This document shows positions 37,367 to 51,165 of a DNA stretch of 64,000 bases, one piece after another. The stretch covers positions 90,308,697 through 90,372,696 of the forward strand of contig OX393551.1 of assembly GCA_947650365.1 (NCBI GenBank), read 5' to 3'. Numbering within the stretch: position 1 is the first letter of the stretch; each line of letters begins with the position of its first letter. The translations under genes were made by a program, and so were the position numbers. The stretch is from Chamaelirium japonicum. Its lineage: Eukaryota > Streptophyta > Magnoliopsida > Liliales > Melanthiaceae. Under the pieces are notes generated by a model, which was given only the letters and a program-made list of their open reading frames with translations, was not told where the DNA came from and ran no database searches.

Positions 37367-37932
37367 ATCCATTCTAATTCCTTCGTACGATCCATTCTAA
37401 TTCATTCCTACGATCCATTCTAATTCATTCGCACGAACCATTCTAATTCATTCGCACGAATGTATCCATTCTAATTCATACGTACGATCTATTCTAATTC
37501 ATTCGTACGATCCATTCTAATTCATTCGCACAATCCATTCTAATTCATTTGCACGATCCATTCTAATTCATTCATACAATCCATTCGAATTCTTTTGCAC
37601 GAATGTATCCATTCTAATTCATTCGCACGAATGTATCCTTTCTAATTCATTCGTACGATCCATTCTAATTCATTCACACAATCTATTCTAATTCATTCGA
37701 ACGATCCATTCTAAGTCATTCGTACGATCCATTCTAATTCATTCGTACGATCCATTCTAATTCATTCGCACGATCCATTCTATTTCATTCGTACGATCCA
37801 TTCTAATTCATTCGCACGAATGTATCCATTCCGATTCATTCGTACGATCCATTCTAATTCATTCGCACAATCTATTCTAATTTATTCGTACGATCAATTC
37901 TAATTCATTCGCACGTATCCATTCTAATTCAT
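37367..37932 (-). repeat. Reverse-phase block
   Basis: Counterpart of 32-598. Confidence 0.92.
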
Positions 37933-38162
37933 ACGAATGAATTAGACTAGATCGTACGAATGAATTAGAATGGATTGAATTAGAATGGATCGTACGATAA
38001 GAATGGATCGTACGAATGAAATAGAATAGATCGTACGGATAAATGAATTTGGATCGTACGAATGAATTAGAATGGATCGTGCGAATGAATTGGAATGCGA
38101 ATGAATTAGAATGGATCGTACGAATGAATTAGAATGGGTCGTACGAATGAATTAGAATGGAT
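37933..38162 (+). repeat. Forward-phase block
   Basis: Counterpart of 599-850. Keeps the GGGTCGTACG monomer and the J1 exit lost in copy 1. Confidence 0.92.
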
Positions 38163-38173
38163 ACACGATCCAG
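38163..38173 (-). other. J1 switch core, inverted
   Basis: Close to the centre of a local inverted repeat tagged by GGATAAATGAATTTGG on both sides. Deleted from copy 1. Confidence 0.92.
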
Positions 38174-39396
38174 ATCCATTCTAATTCATTCGTACGATCC
38201 ATTCTAATTCATTCGCACGATCCATTCTAATTCATTAATACGATCCAATCTAATTCATTCATACGATCTATTCTAATTCATTCGCACGAATATATCCTTT
38301 CTAATTCATTCGTACGATCCAAATTCATTTATCCGTACGATCTATTCTATTTCATTCGTACGATCCATTCTTATCGTACGATCCATTCTAATTCAATCCA
38401 TTCTAATTCATTCGTATGATCCATTCTAATTCATTCGTACGATCCATTCTATTTCATTCGTACGATCCATTCTAATTCATTCGTACGATCCATTCTAATT
38501 CATTCATACGATCCATTCGTACGACCCATTCTAGTTCATTCGTACGATCCATTCTAATTCATTCATACGATCCATTCTATTTCATTCGTACGATCCATTC
38601 TTACTCATTCGTACGATCAATGCTAATTCATTAGCATGATCCATTCTAATTCATTCGTACGATCTATTCTATTTCATTCGTACAATCCATTCTTACTCAA
38701 TCGTACGATCCATTCTAATTCATACGATCCATTCTAATTCATTCGCACGAATGTATCCATTCCAATTTATTCGTACGATCCATTCTAATTCATTCGCACA
38801 ATCTATTCTAATTCATTCGTACGATCAATTCTAATTCATTAGCATGATCCATTCTAATTCATTCGTACGATCTATTCTATTTCATTCGTACAATCCATTC
38901 TTACTCAATCGTATGATCCATTCTAATCCATTCGCACAATCTATTCTAATTCATTCATACGATCCATTCTATTTCATTCGTACGATCCATTCTAATTTAT
39001 ACGATCCATTCTATTTCATTCATACGATCCATTTTACTTCATTCGCACGATCCATTCTAATTCATTCGTACTATCCATTCTAATTCATTCGTACTATCTA
39101 TTCTAATTCCTTCGTACGATCCATTCTAATTCCTTCGTACGATCCATTCTAATTCATTCGCACGATCCATTCTAATTCATTCGTACGATCCATTCTAATT
39201 CATTTATACGATCCATTCTAATTCATTCATACGATCCATTCTAATTCATTCGTACGATCCATTCTAATTCATTCGTACGATTCATACTAATTCAATCCAT
39301 TCTAATTCATTCGTACGATCCATTCTTACTCATTCGTACGATCCATTCTAATTCATTCATACGATCCATTCTAATTCATTCGTACTATCCATTCTA
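38174..39396 (-). repeat. Reverse-phase block
   Basis: Counterpart of 851-1,996. The 79-codon plus-strand frame at 38,844-39,083 matches those at 1,444 and 60,374 because the DNA is duplicated, not because a protein is conserved. Confidence 0.92.
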
Positions 39397-40602
39397 ATGG
39401 ATCGTACGAATGAATTAGAATAGATCGTACGAATGAATTAGAATGGATCATGCTAATGAATTAGAATGGATCGTACGAATGAATTAGAATGGATCGTACG
39501 AAGGAATTAGAATGGATCGTACGAATGAATTAGAATGGATCGTACGAATGAATTAGAATGGATTGTACGAATGAATTAGAATGGATCGTACGAATGAATT
39601 AGAATGGATTGAATTAGAATGAATCGTACGAATGAATTAGAATGAATCATACCGTACGAATGAATTAGAATGGATCATACGAATGAATTAGAATGGATCG
39701 TATGAATGAATTAGAATGGATCGTGCGAATGAATTAGAATGGATCGTACGAATGAATTAGAATAGATCGTACGAATGAATTAGAATGTATCATGCTAATG
39801 AATTAGAATTGATCGTACGAATGAATTAGAATAGATTGTGCGAATGAATTAGAATGGATCGTACGAATGAATTGGAATGGATACATTCGTGCGAATGAAT
39901 TAGAATGGATCGTATGAATGAATTAGAGTGGATACATTCGTACAAATGAATTAGGATGGATCGTATGAATGAATTAGAGTGGATACATTCGTACGAATGA
40001 ATTAGAATAGATTGTGCGAATGAATTAGAATGGATCGTACGAATGAATTAGAATGGATCGTACGAATGAATTAGAATTGATCATATGAATGAATTAGAAT
40101 GGATCGTGCGAATGAATTAGAATGGATCGTACGAATGAAATAGAATGGATCATATGAATGAATTAGAATGAATCGTGCGAATGAATTAGAATGGATCGTA
40201 CGAATGAATTAGAATAGATCGTACGAATGAATTAGAATGGATCATGCTAATGAATTAGAATTGATCGTACAAATGAATTAGAATAGATTGTGCGAATGAA
40301 TTAGAATGGATCGTACGAATGAATTGGAATGGATACATTCGTTCGAATGAATTAGAATGGATCGTATGAATGAATTAGAGTGGATACATTCGTACAAATA
40401 AATTAGGATGGATCGTATGAATGAATTAGAGTGGATACATTCGTACGAATGAATTAGAATAGATTGTGCGAATGAATTAGAATGGATCATACGAATGAAT
40501 TAGAATGGATCGTACGAATGAATTAGAATGGATCGTATGAATGAATTAGAATGGATCGTGCGAATGAATTAGAATGGATCATACGAATGAAATAGAATGG
40601 AT
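39397..40602 (+). repeat. Forward-phase block with a 452-bp tandem duplication
   Basis: CATGCTAATG blocks at 39791 and 40243. The first is preceded by AATGTAT, as in copy 1. Copy 3 has AATGGAT. Confidence 0.92.
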
Positions 40603-41208
40603 TCGCACGAATGTATCCATTGTAATTCATTCGTACGATCCATTCTAATTCATTCGCACGATCCATTCTAATTCATTCGCACGAATGTATCCATTCTAAT
40701 TCATTCGTATGATCCATTCTAATTCATTCATACGATCCATTCTAATTCATTCGCACGATCCATTCTAATTCATTCATACGATCCATTCTATTTCATTCGT
40801 ACGATCCATTCTAATTCATTCGTACGATCCATTCTAATTCATTCGCACAATCTATTCTAATTCATTCATACGATCCATTCTAATTCATTCGTATGATCCA
40901 TTCTAATTCATTCGTACGATCAATTGTAATTCATTCGCACAATCTATTCTAATTCATTCATACGATCCATTCGTATTCATTCTAATTCAATCCATTCTAA
41001 TTCATTCGTACGATCCATTCTAATTCATTCGTACGATCCATTCTAATTCTACGATCCATTCTTACTCATTCGTATAATCCATTTTAATTCATTCACACGA
41101 ATGTATCAACTCTAATTCATTCGTACGATTCATTCTAATTCAATCCATTCTAATTCATTCGTACGATCCATTCTAATTCATTCGTACGATCCATTCTAAT
41201 TCATTCGT
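40603..41208 (-). repeat. Reverse-phase block
   Basis: Counterpart of 3,180-3,785, identical in length (606 bp). Confidence 0.92.
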
Positions 41209-41456
41209 ACGAATGAATTAGAATAGTACGAATGAATTAGAATGGATTAGAATGAATTAGAATGGATCGTATGAATGAATTAGAATGGATCGAACGAATG
41301 AATTAGAATGGATACATTCGTGCAAAAGAATTAGAATGGATTGTATGAATGAATTAGAATGGATCGTATGAATGAATTAGAATGGATCGTGCGAATGAAT
41401 TAGAATGGATCGTACGAAGGAATTAGAATGGGTCGTACGAATGAATTAGAATGGAT
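41209..41456 (+). repeat. Forward-phase block
   Basis: Counterpart of 3,786-4,033, identical in length (248 bp). Confidence 0.92.
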
Positions 41457-41467
41457 ACACGATCCAG
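41457..41467 (-). other. J1 switch core, inverted
   Basis: Counterpart of 4034. Confidence 0.92.
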
Positions 41468-41899
41468 ATCCATTCTAATTCATTCGCACAATCTATTCTA
41501 ATTCATTCGTAGGATCCATTCTAATTCATTACTACGATCCATTCTAATTCATTCATACGATCCATTCTAATTCATTCGTATGATCCATTCTAATTCATTC
41601 GCACAATCCATTCTAATTCATTCATACGATCCATTCTAATTCATTCATACGATCCATTCTAATTCATTCGTACGATCCATTCTAATTCATTCGCACGATC
41701 CATTCTAATTCATTCGCACGATCCTTTCTAATTCATTCATACGATCCATTCTAATTCATTCATACAATCCATTCTAATTCTTTTGCACGAATGTATCCAT
41801 TCTAATTCATTCGTTCGATCCATTCTAATTCATTCATACGATCCATTCTAATTCATTCTAATCCATTCTAATTCATTCGTACTATTCTAATTCATTCGT
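41468..41899 (-). repeat. Reverse-phase block
   Basis: Counterpart of 4,045-4,476, identical in length (432 bp). Confidence 0.92.
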
Positions 41900-42161
41900 A
41901 CGAATGAATTAGAATGTATCCTTAGAATGGATACATTCAAGCGAATGAATTAGAATGGATCGTATGAATGAATTAGAATGGATCGTACGAAAGAATTATA
42001 ATGGATAGTATGAATGAATTAGAATGGATACCTTCGTGTAAATGAATTAGAATGGATCGTACGAATGAGTAAGAATGGATCGTACGAATGAAATAGAATG
42101 GATCGTATGAATGAATTAGAATGGATCGTATGAATGAATTAGAATGGATACATTCGTGCGA
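41900..42161 (+). repeat. Forward-phase block
   Basis: Counterpart of 4,477-4,738. Both share the private change ATTCAAGCG. Ends in J4. Confidence 0.92.
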
Positions 42162-42491
42162 CATTCTATTTCATTCGTATGATCCATTCTTACTCATTCG
42201 TACGATCCATTCTAATTCATTCGCACGATCCATTCTAATTCATTCGCACGATCCATTGAATTAGAATGGATACATTCGTGCGAATCCATTCTATTTTATT
42301 CGTACGATCCATTCTAATTCATTCGTACGATCCATTCTAATTCATTCATACGATCCATTCTATTTCATTCGTACGATCCATTCTAATTCATTCGTACGAT
42401 CCATTCTAATTCATTCGCACGATCCATTCTAATTCATTCATACGATCCATTCTAATTCATTCGTACGATCCATTCTATTTCATTCGTACGA
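42162..42491 (-). repeat. Reverse-phase block with a forward island
   Basis: Island at 42257-42284. Ends at CGTACGATCGTACG. Confidence 0.91.
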
Positions 42492-43048
42492 TCGTACGAA
42501 TGAATTAGAATGAATCGTACGAATGAATTAGAATGAATCATACCGTACGAATGAATTAGAATGGATCATACGAATGAAATAGAATGGATCGTACGAATGA
42601 AATAGAATGGATCATATGAATGAATTAGAATGGATTGAATTAGAATGAATCGTACGAATGAATTAGAGTAGATACATTCGTGTGAATGAATTAAAATGGA
42701 TAATACGAATGAGTAAGAATGGATCGTAGAATTAGAATGGATAGTACGAATGAATTAGAATGGATCGTACGAATGAATTAGAATGGATCGTGCGAATGAA
42801 TTAGAATGGATCATACGAATGAATTAGAATGGATCGTACGAATGAAATAGAATGGATCGTATGAATGAATTAGAATGGATCGTGCGAATGAATTGGAATG
42901 GATCGTACGAATGAAATAGAATGGATTCGCACGAATGTATCCATTCTAATTCAATGGATCGTGCGAATGAATTAGACTGGATCGTGCGAATAAATTAGAA
43001 TGGATCGTACGAATGAGTAAGAATGGATCGTACGAATGAAATAGAATG
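42492..43048 (+). repeat. Forward-phase block with a reverse island
   Basis: Reverse island at 42926-42953. Ends at inverted J4. Confidence 0.91.
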
Positions 43049-43310
43049 TCGCACGAATGTATCCATTCTAATTCATTCATACGATCCATTCTAATTCATT
43101 CATACGATCCATTCTATTTCATTCGTACGATCCATTCTTACTCATTCGTACGATCCATTCTAATTCATTTGCACGAAGGTATCCATTCTAATTCATTCGT
43201 ACTATCCATTCTAATTTCTTTGTACGATCCATTCTAATTCATTCATAAGATCCATTCTAATTCATTCGCACGAATGTATCCATTCTAAGGATACATTCTA
43301 ATTCATTCGT
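43049..43310 (-). repeat. Reverse-phase block
   Basis: Mirror of 41,900-42,161, same length (262 bp). Confidence 0.92.
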
Positions 43311-43696
43311 ACGAATGAATTAGAATAGTATGAATGAATTAGAATGGATTAGAATGAATTAGAATGGATCGTATGAATGAATTAGAATGGATCGAACGAA
43401 TGAATTAGAATGGATACATTCGTGCAAAAGAATTAGAATAGATTGTATGAATGAATTAGAATGGATCGTGCGAATGAATTAGAATGGATCGTACGAATGA
43501 ATTAGAATGGATCGTATGAATGAATTAGAATGGATCGTATGAATGAATTAGAATGGATTGTGCGAATGAATTAGAATGGATCGTACGAATGAATTAGAAT
43601 GGATCGTATGAATGAATTAGAATGGATCGTAGTAATGAATTAGAATGGATCCTACGAATGAATTAGAATAGATTGTGCGAATGAATTAGCATGGAT
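43311..43696 (+). repeat. Forward-phase block
   Basis: Counterpart of 5,857-6,242, identical in length (386 bp). Its opening hinge is intact, unlike copy 1. Confidence 0.92.
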
Positions 43697-43707
43697 CTGG
43701 ATCGTGT
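43697..43707 (+). other. J1 switch core
   Basis: Counterpart of 6243. Both share the private change GCATGGAT in the left arm. Confidence 0.92.
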
Positions 43708-43955
43708 ATCCATTCTAATTCATTCGTACGACCCATTCTAATTCATTCGTACGATCCATTCTAATTCATTCGCACGATCCATTCTAATTCATTCATACGA
43801 TCCATTCTAATTCATTTATACAATCCATTCTAATTCTTTTGCACGAATGTATCCATTCTAATTCATTCGTTCGATCCATTCTAATTCATTCATACGATCC
43901 ATTCTAATTCATTCTAATCCATTCTAATTCATTTGTACTATTCTAATTCATTCGT
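43708..43955 (-). repeat. Reverse-phase block
   Basis: Counterpart of 6,254-6,501, same length (248 bp). Confidence 0.92.
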
Positions 43956-44806
43956 ACGAATGAATTAGAATGGATCGTACGAATGAATTAGAATGGATCG
44001 TATGAATGAATTAGAATGGATCGTACGAATGAATTAGAATGGATCGTACGAATGAATTAGAATGGATTGAATTAGAATGAATCGTACGAATGAATTAGAG
44101 TTGATACATTCGTGTGAATGAATTAAAATGGATAATACGAATGAGTAAGAATGGATCGTAGAATTAGAATGGATCGTACAAATGAATTAGAATGGATCGT
44201 ACGAATGAATTAGAAAGGATTGAATTAGAATGAATCAGAATGGATCGTATGAATGAATTAGAATAGATTGTGCAAATGAATTAGAATGGATCGTACGAAT
44301 GAATTAGAATGGATCGTAAGAATGAATTAGAATGGATCGTATGAATGAATTAGAATGGATCATGCGAATGAATTAGAATGGATCGTACGAATGAAATAGA
44401 ATGGATCGTATGAATGAATTAGAATTGATCGTGCGAATGAATTAGAATGGATCGTACGAATGAATTAGAATAAATCGTACGAATGAATTAGAATGGATCA
44501 TGCTAATGAATTAGAATTGATCGTACGAATGAATTAGAATAGATTGTGCGAATGAATTAGAATGGATCATACGAATGAATTAGAGTGGATACATTCGTAC
44601 AAATGAATTAGGATGGATCGTATGAATGAATTAGAGTGGATACATTCGTACGAATGAATTAGAATAGATTGTGCGAATGAATTAGAATGGATCGTACGAA
44701 TGAATTAGAATGGATCGTATGAATGAATTAGAATGGATCGTATGAATGAATTAGAATGGATCGTGCGAATGAATTAGAATGGATTGTACGAATGAAATAG
44801 AATGGA
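43956..44806 (+). repeat. Forward-phase block
   Basis: Counterpart of 6,502-7,381, about 29 bp shorter. The GGAATGGATACATTCG step of the CATGCTAATG block is missing here. Confidence 0.92.
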
Positions 44807-45413
44807 TTCGCACGAATGTATCCATTCTAATTCATTCGTACGATCCATTCTAATTCATTCGCACGATCCATTCTAATTCATTCGCACGAATGTATCCATT
44901 CTAATTCATTCGTATGATCCATTCTAATTCATTCATACGATCCATTCTAATTCATTCGCACGATCCATTCTAATTCATTCGTACGATCCATTCTAATTCA
45001 TTCGTACGATCCATTCTAATTCATTCGCAAAATCTATTCTAATTCATTCATACGATCCATTCTAATTCATTCGTACGATCCATTTTAATTCATTCGTACG
45101 ATCCATTCTAATTCATTCACACAATCTATTCTAATTCATTTATACGATCCATTCTGATTCATTCTAATTCAATCAATTCTAATTCATTCGTACGATCCAT
45201 TCTAATTCATTCGTACGATCCATTCTAATTCTACGATCCCTTCTTACTCATTCGTATTATCCATTTTAATTCATTCACATGAATGTATCAATTCTAATTC
45301 ATTCGTACGATTCATTCTAATTCAATCCATTCTAATTCATTCGTACGATCCATTCTAATTCATTCGTACGATCCATTCTAATTCATTCGTACGATCCATT
45401 CTAATTCATTCGT
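44807..45413 (-). repeat. Reverse-phase block
   Basis: Counterpart of 7,382-8,028. Includes the CGCAAAATC variant. Confidence 0.92.
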
Positions 45414-45661
45414 ACGAATGAATTAGAATAATACGAATGAATTAGAATGGATTAGAATGTATTAGAATGGATCGTATGAATTAATTAGAATGGATCGAAC
45501 GAATGAATTTGAATGGATACATTCGTGCAAAAGAATTAGAATGGATTGTATGAATGAATTAGAATGGATCGTATGAATGAATTAGAATGGATCGTGCGAA
45601 TGAATTAGAATGGATCGTACGAATGAATTAGAATGGGTCGTACGAATGAATTAGAATGGAT
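45414..45661 (+). repeat. Forward-phase block
   Basis: Counterpart of 8,029-8,266. Confidence 0.92.
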
Positions 45662-45672
45662 ACACGATCCAG
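45662..45672 (-). other. J1 switch core, inverted
   Basis: Counterpart of 8267. Confidence 0.92.
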
Positions 45673-46081
45673 ATCCATTCTAATTCATTCGCACAATCTA
45701 TTCTAATTCATTCGTAGGATCCATTCTAATTCATTACTACGATCCATTCTAATTCATTCATACGATCCATTCTAATTCATTCGTACGATCCATTCTAATT
45801 CATTCGCACAATCCATTCTAATTCATTCATACGATCCATTCTAATTCATTCGTACGATCCATTCTAATTCATTCGCATGATCCATTCTAATTCATTCGCA
45901 CGATCCATTCTAATTCATTCATACGATCCATTCTAATTCATTCATACAATCCATTCTAATTCTTTTGCACGAATGTATCCATTCTAATTCATTCGTTCGA
46001 TCCATTCTAATTCATTCATACGATCCATTCTAATTCATTCTAACCCATTCTAATTCATTCGTACTATTCTAATTCATTCGT
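45673..46081 (-). repeat. Reverse-phase block
   Basis: Counterpart of 8,278-8,667. It retains the CGTACTATTC unit that U2 copy 1 lost. Confidence 0.92.
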
Positions 46082-46357
46082 ACGAATGAATTAGAATGTA
46101 TCCTTAGAGTGGATACATTCATGCGAATGAATTAGAATGGATCGTATGAATGAATTAGAATGGATCGTACGAAGGAATTAGAATGGATAGTACGAATGAA
46201 TTAGAATGGATACCTTCGTGCAAATGAATTAGAATGGATCGTACGAATGAGTAAGAATAGATCGTACGAATGAAATAGAATGGATCGTATGAATGAATTA
46301 GAATGGATCGTATGAATGAATTAGAATGGATCGTATGAATGAATTAGAATAGATCGT
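46082..46357 (+). repeat. Forward-phase block with a replaced exit
   Basis: Has an extra GTATG monomer. It exits by AGATCGTACGATCC instead of the J4 found in the three sister units. Confidence 0.91.
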
Positions 46358-46889
46358 ACGATCCATTCTTACTCATTCGTACGATCCATTCTAATTCATT
46401 CGCACTATCCATTCTATTTCATTCGCACGATCCATTGAATTAGAATGGATATATTCGTGCGAATCCATTCTTTTTCATTCGTACGATCCATTCTAATTCA
46501 TTCGCACGATCCATTCTATTTCATTCGTACGATCCATTCTAATTCATTCGTACGATCCATTCTAATTCATTCGCACGATCCATTCTAATTCATTCGTACG
46601 ATCCATTCTAATTCATTCGTACGATCCATTCTAATTCTACGATCCATTCTTACTCATTCGTATTATCCATTTTAATTCATTCACACGAATGTATCAACTC
46701 TAATTCATTCGTACGATTCATTCTAATTCAATCCATTCTAATTCATTCATACGATCCTTTCTATTTCATTCGTACGATCCATTCTATTTCATTCATATGA
46801 TCCATTCTAATTCATTCGTACGGTATGATTCATTCTAATTCATTCGTACGATTCATTCTAATTCAATCCATTCTAATTCATTCGTACGA
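46358..46889 (-). repeat. Reverse-phase block with a forward island
   Basis: Island at 46436-46463. Ends at CGTACGATCGTACG. Confidence 0.91.
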
Positions 46890-47219
46890 TCGTACGAATG
46901 AAATAGAATGGATCGTACGAATGAATTAGAATGGATCGTATGAATGAATTAGAATGGATCGTGCGAATGAATTAGAATAGATCGTACGAATGAATTAGAA
47001 TGGATCGTACGAATGAAATAGAATGGATCGTATGAATGAATTAGAATGGATCGTGCGAATGAATTAGAATGGATCGTACGAATGAGATAGAATGGATTCG
47101 CACGAATGTATCCATTCTAATTCAATGGATCGTGCGAATGAATTAGAATGGATCGTGCGAATGAATTAGAATGGATCGTACGTATGAGTAAGAATGGATC
47201 GTACGAATGAAATAGAATG
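46890..47219 (+). repeat. Forward-phase block with a reverse island
   Basis: Reverse island at 47097-47124. Ends at inverted J4. Same length (330 bp) as 9,502-9,831. Confidence 0.91.
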
Positions 47220-47481
47220 TCGCACGAATGTATCCATTCTAATTCATTCATACGATCCATTCTAATTCATTCATACGATCCATTCTATTTCATTCGTACG
47301 ATCCATTCTTACTCATTCGTACGATCCATTCTAATTCATTTGCACGAAGGTATCCATTCTAATTCATTCGTACTATCCATTCTAATTCCTTCGTACGATC
47401 CATTCTAATTCATTCATACGATCCATTCTAATTCATTCGCATGAATGTATCCATTCTAAGGATACATTCTAATTCATTCGT
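47220..47481 (-). repeat. Reverse-phase block
   Basis: Counterpart of 9,832-10,093, same length (262 bp). Confidence 0.92.
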
Positions 47482-47890
47482 ACGAATGAATTAGAATAGT
47501 AAGAATGAATTAGAATGGATTAGAATGAATTAGAATGGATCGTATGAATGAATTAGAATGGATCGAACGAATGAATAAGAATGGATACATTCGTGCAAAA
47601 GAATTAGAATGGATTGTATGAAAGAATTAGAATGGATCGTATGAATGAATTAGAAAAGATCGTGCGAATGAATTAGAATGGATCGTACGAATGAATTAGA
47701 ATGGATCGTATGAATGAATTAGAATGGATCATATGAATGAATTAGAATGGATTGTGCGAATGAATTAGAATGGATCGTACGAATGAATTAGAATGGATCG
47801 TATGAATGAATTAGAATGGATCGTAGTAATGAATTAGAATGGATCCTATGAATGAATTAGAATAGATTGTGCGAATGAATTAGAATGGAT
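47482..47890 (+). repeat. Forward-phase block
   Basis: Counterpart of 10,094-10,502, same length (409 bp). Confidence 0.92.
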
Positions 47891-47901
47891 CTGGATCGTG
47901 T
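47891..47901 (+). other. J1 switch core
   Basis: Counterpart of 10503. Confidence 0.92.
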
Positions 47902-48129
47902 ATCCATTTTAATTCATTCGTACGACCCATTCTAATTCATTCGTACGATCCATTCTAATTCATTCGCACGATCCATTCTAATTCATTCATACGATCCATT
48001 CTAATTCATTCATACAATCCATTCTAATTCTTTTGCACGAATGTATCCATTCTAATTCATTCGTTCGATCCATTCTAATTCATTCATACGATCCATTCTA
48101 ATTCATTCGTACTATTCTAATTCATTCGT
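47902..48129 (-). repeat. Reverse-phase block
   Basis: Counterpart of 10,514-10,741. The hinge is the intact CGTACG. Confidence 0.92.
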
Positions 48130-48782
48130 ACGAATGAATTAGAATGGATCGTACGAATGAATTAGAATGGATCGTATGAATGAATTAGAATGGATCGTAC
48201 GAATGAATTAGAATGGATCGTACGAATGAATTAGAATGGATTGAATTAGAATGAATCGTACGAATGAATTAGAGTTGATACATTCGTGTGAATGAATTAA
48301 AATGGATAATACGAATGAGTAAGAATGGATCGTAGAATTAGAATGGATCGTACGAATGAATTAGAATGGATCGTACGAATGAATTATAATGGATTGAATT
48401 AGAATGAATCAGAATGGATCGTATGAATGAATTAGAATAGATTGTGCGAATGAATTAGAATTGATCGTACGAATGAATTAGAATGGATCGTACGAATGAA
48501 TTAGAATGGATCATATGAATGAATTAGAATAGATTGTGCGAATTAATTCAAATGGATCGTACGAATGAATTAGAATGGATCGTACGAATGAATTAGAATG
48601 GATCGTATGAATGAATTAGAATGGATCGTGCGAATGAATTAGAATGGATCGTATGAATGAATTAGAATGGATCATACGAATGAATTAGAATCGATACATT
48701 CGTGCGAATGAATTAGAATGGATCGTGCGAATGAATTAGAATGGATCGTACGAATGAATTAGAATGGATACATTCGTGCGAA
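48130..48782 (+). repeat. Forward-phase block
   Basis: Counterpart of 10,742-11,394, same length (653 bp). Ends in J3. Confidence 0.92.
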
Positions 48783-49941
48783 TCCATTCTATTTCATTCG
48801 TACGATCCATTCTAATTCATTCGCACGATCCATTCTAATTCATTCATACGATACATTCTAATTCATTCGTACGATCCATTCTAATTCATTCGTACGATCC
48901 ATTCTAATTCATTCGCACAATCTATTCTAATTCATTCGTACGAATGTATCCACTCTAATTCATTCATACGATCCATCCTAATTCATTTGTACGAATGTAT
49001 CCACTCTAATTCATCCATACAATCCATTCTAATTTATTCGCACGAATGTATCCATTCCAATTCATTCGTACGATCCATTCTAATTCATTCGCACAATCTA
49101 TTCTAATTCATTCGTACGATCAATTCTAATTCATTAGCATGATCCATTCTAATTCATTCGTACGATCTATTCTAATTCATTCGTACGATCCATTCTAATT
49201 CATTCATACGATCCATTCTATTTCATTCGTACGATCCATTCTATTTCATTCGTACGATCCATTCTAATTCATTCGCACGATCCATTCTAATTCATTCATA
49301 CGATCAATTCTAATTCATTCGTACGATCCATTCTAATTCATTCGTACGATCCATTCTAATTCATTCGCACAATCTATTCTAATTCATTCGTACGAATGTA
49401 TCCACTCTAATTCATTCATACGATCCATCCTAATTCATTTGTACGAATGTATCCACTCTAATTCATTCATACGATCCATTCTAATTCATTCGTACGAATG
49501 TATCCATTCCAATTCATTCGTACGATCCATTCTAATTCATTCGCACAATCTATTCTAATACATTCGTACGATCAATTCTAATTCATTAGCATGATCCATT
49601 CTAATTCATTCGTACGATCTATTCTAATTCATTCGTACGATCCATTCTAATTCATTCGCACTATCCATTCTAATTCATTATTACGATCCATTCTATTTCA
49701 TTCGTATGATCCATTCTAATTTATTCGTATGGTATGATTCATTCTAATTTATTCGTACGATTCATTCTAATTCAATCCATTCTAATTCATTCGTACGATC
49801 CATTCTAATTCATTCGTACGATCCATTCTAATTCCTTCGTACGATCCATTGTAATTCATTCGTCCGATCCATTCTAATTCATTAGCATGATCCATTCTAA
49901 TTCATTCGTACGATCTATTCTAATTCATTCGTACGATCCAT
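48783..49941 (-). repeat. Reverse-phase block with an internal duplication
   Basis: Counterpart of 11,395-12,554, with the same doubled TTTGTACGAATGTATCCACTC series. Confidence 0.92.
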
Positions 49942-51154
49942 TAGAATGGATAGTACGAATGAATTAGAATGGATCGTATGAATGAATTAGAATGGATCAT
50001 ACGAATGAGTAAGAATGGATCGTACGAATGAATTAGAATGGACTGAATTAGTTTGAATCGTACGAATGAATTAGAATGGATCGTACGAATGAATTAGAAT
50101 GGATCGTATGAATGAATTAGAATGGATCGTATGAATGAATTAGAACGGATCGTACGAATGAATTAGAATGGATCTTGCGAATGAATTAGAATGGATCGTA
50201 CGAAGGAATTAGAATGGATCGTACGAAGGAATTAGAATGGATAGTACGAATGAATTAGAATGGACAGTACGAATGAATTAGAATGGATCGTGCGAATGAA
50301 GTAAAATGGATCGTATGAATAAAATAGAATGGATCGTTTGAATTAGAATGGATCGTACGAATGAAATAGAATGGATCGTACGAATGAATTAGAATAGATT
50401 GTGCGAATGGATTAGAATGGATCATACGATTGAGTAAGAATGGATTGTACGAATGAAATAGAATAGATCGTACGAATCAATTAGAATGGATCATGCTAAT
50501 GAATTAGAATTGATCGTACGAATGAATTAGAATAGATTGTGCGAATGAATTAGAATGGATCGTACGAATGAATTGGAATGGATACATTCGTGCGAATGAA
50601 TTAGAATGGATCGTATGAATTAGAATGGATCGTACGATTGAGTAAGAATGGATTGTACGAATGAAATAGAATAAATCGTACGAATGAATTAGAATGGATC
50701 ATGCTAACGAATTAGAATTGATCGTACGAATGAGTAAGAATGGATCGTACGAATGAAATAGAATGGATTGTATGAATGAATTAGAATGGATCGTATGAAT
50801 GAATTAGAATGGGTCGTACGAATGGATCGTATGAATGAATTAGAATGGATCGTGCGAATGAATTAGAATGGATCGTACGAATGAAATAGAATGGATCGTA
50901 CGAATGAATTAGAATGGATCGTACGAATGAATTAGAATGGATTGAATTAGAATGGATCGTACGATCGTACGAATGAAATAGAATAGATCGTACGGATAAA
51001 TGAATTTGGATCGTACGAATGAATTAGAAAGGATATATTCGTGCGAATGAATTAGAATAGATCGTATGAATGAATTAGATTGGATCGTATTAATGAATTA
51101 GAATGGATCGTGCGAATGAATTAGAATGGATCGTCCGAATGAATTAGAATGGAT
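49942..51154 (+). repeat. Forward-phase block
   Basis: Counterpart of 12,555-13,753. Near 50,954 it reads CGTACGATCGTACG where copy 1 has an extra CGATAAGAATGG unit, an 18-bp loss. Confidence 0.92.
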
Positions 51155-51165
51155 CTGGATCGTGT
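51155..51165 (+). other. J1 switch core
   Basis: Counterpart of 13754. Confidence 0.92.

Larger units (their letters stand above)
40603..44806. repeat. 4.2-kb higher-order unit U1 (copy 2)
   Basis: Counterpart of 3,180-7,381. The landmark pairs 41208/43955 and 41462/43702 share the midpoint 42582. The pairs 41899/43310 and 42161/43048 share 42605. The 23-bp midpoint shift is identical to that in copy 1, so the two-monomer arm difference predates the 37-kb duplication. Confidence 0.9.
44807..48782. repeat. 4.2-kb higher-order unit U2 (copy 2)
   Basis: Counterpart of 7,382-11,394. The J1 cores at 45662 and 47891 and the hinges at 46081 and 47481 share the midpoint 46781.5. The left J4 junction present in the other three units is missing here and replaced by a spacer-free switch at 46357. 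Confidence 0.88.
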
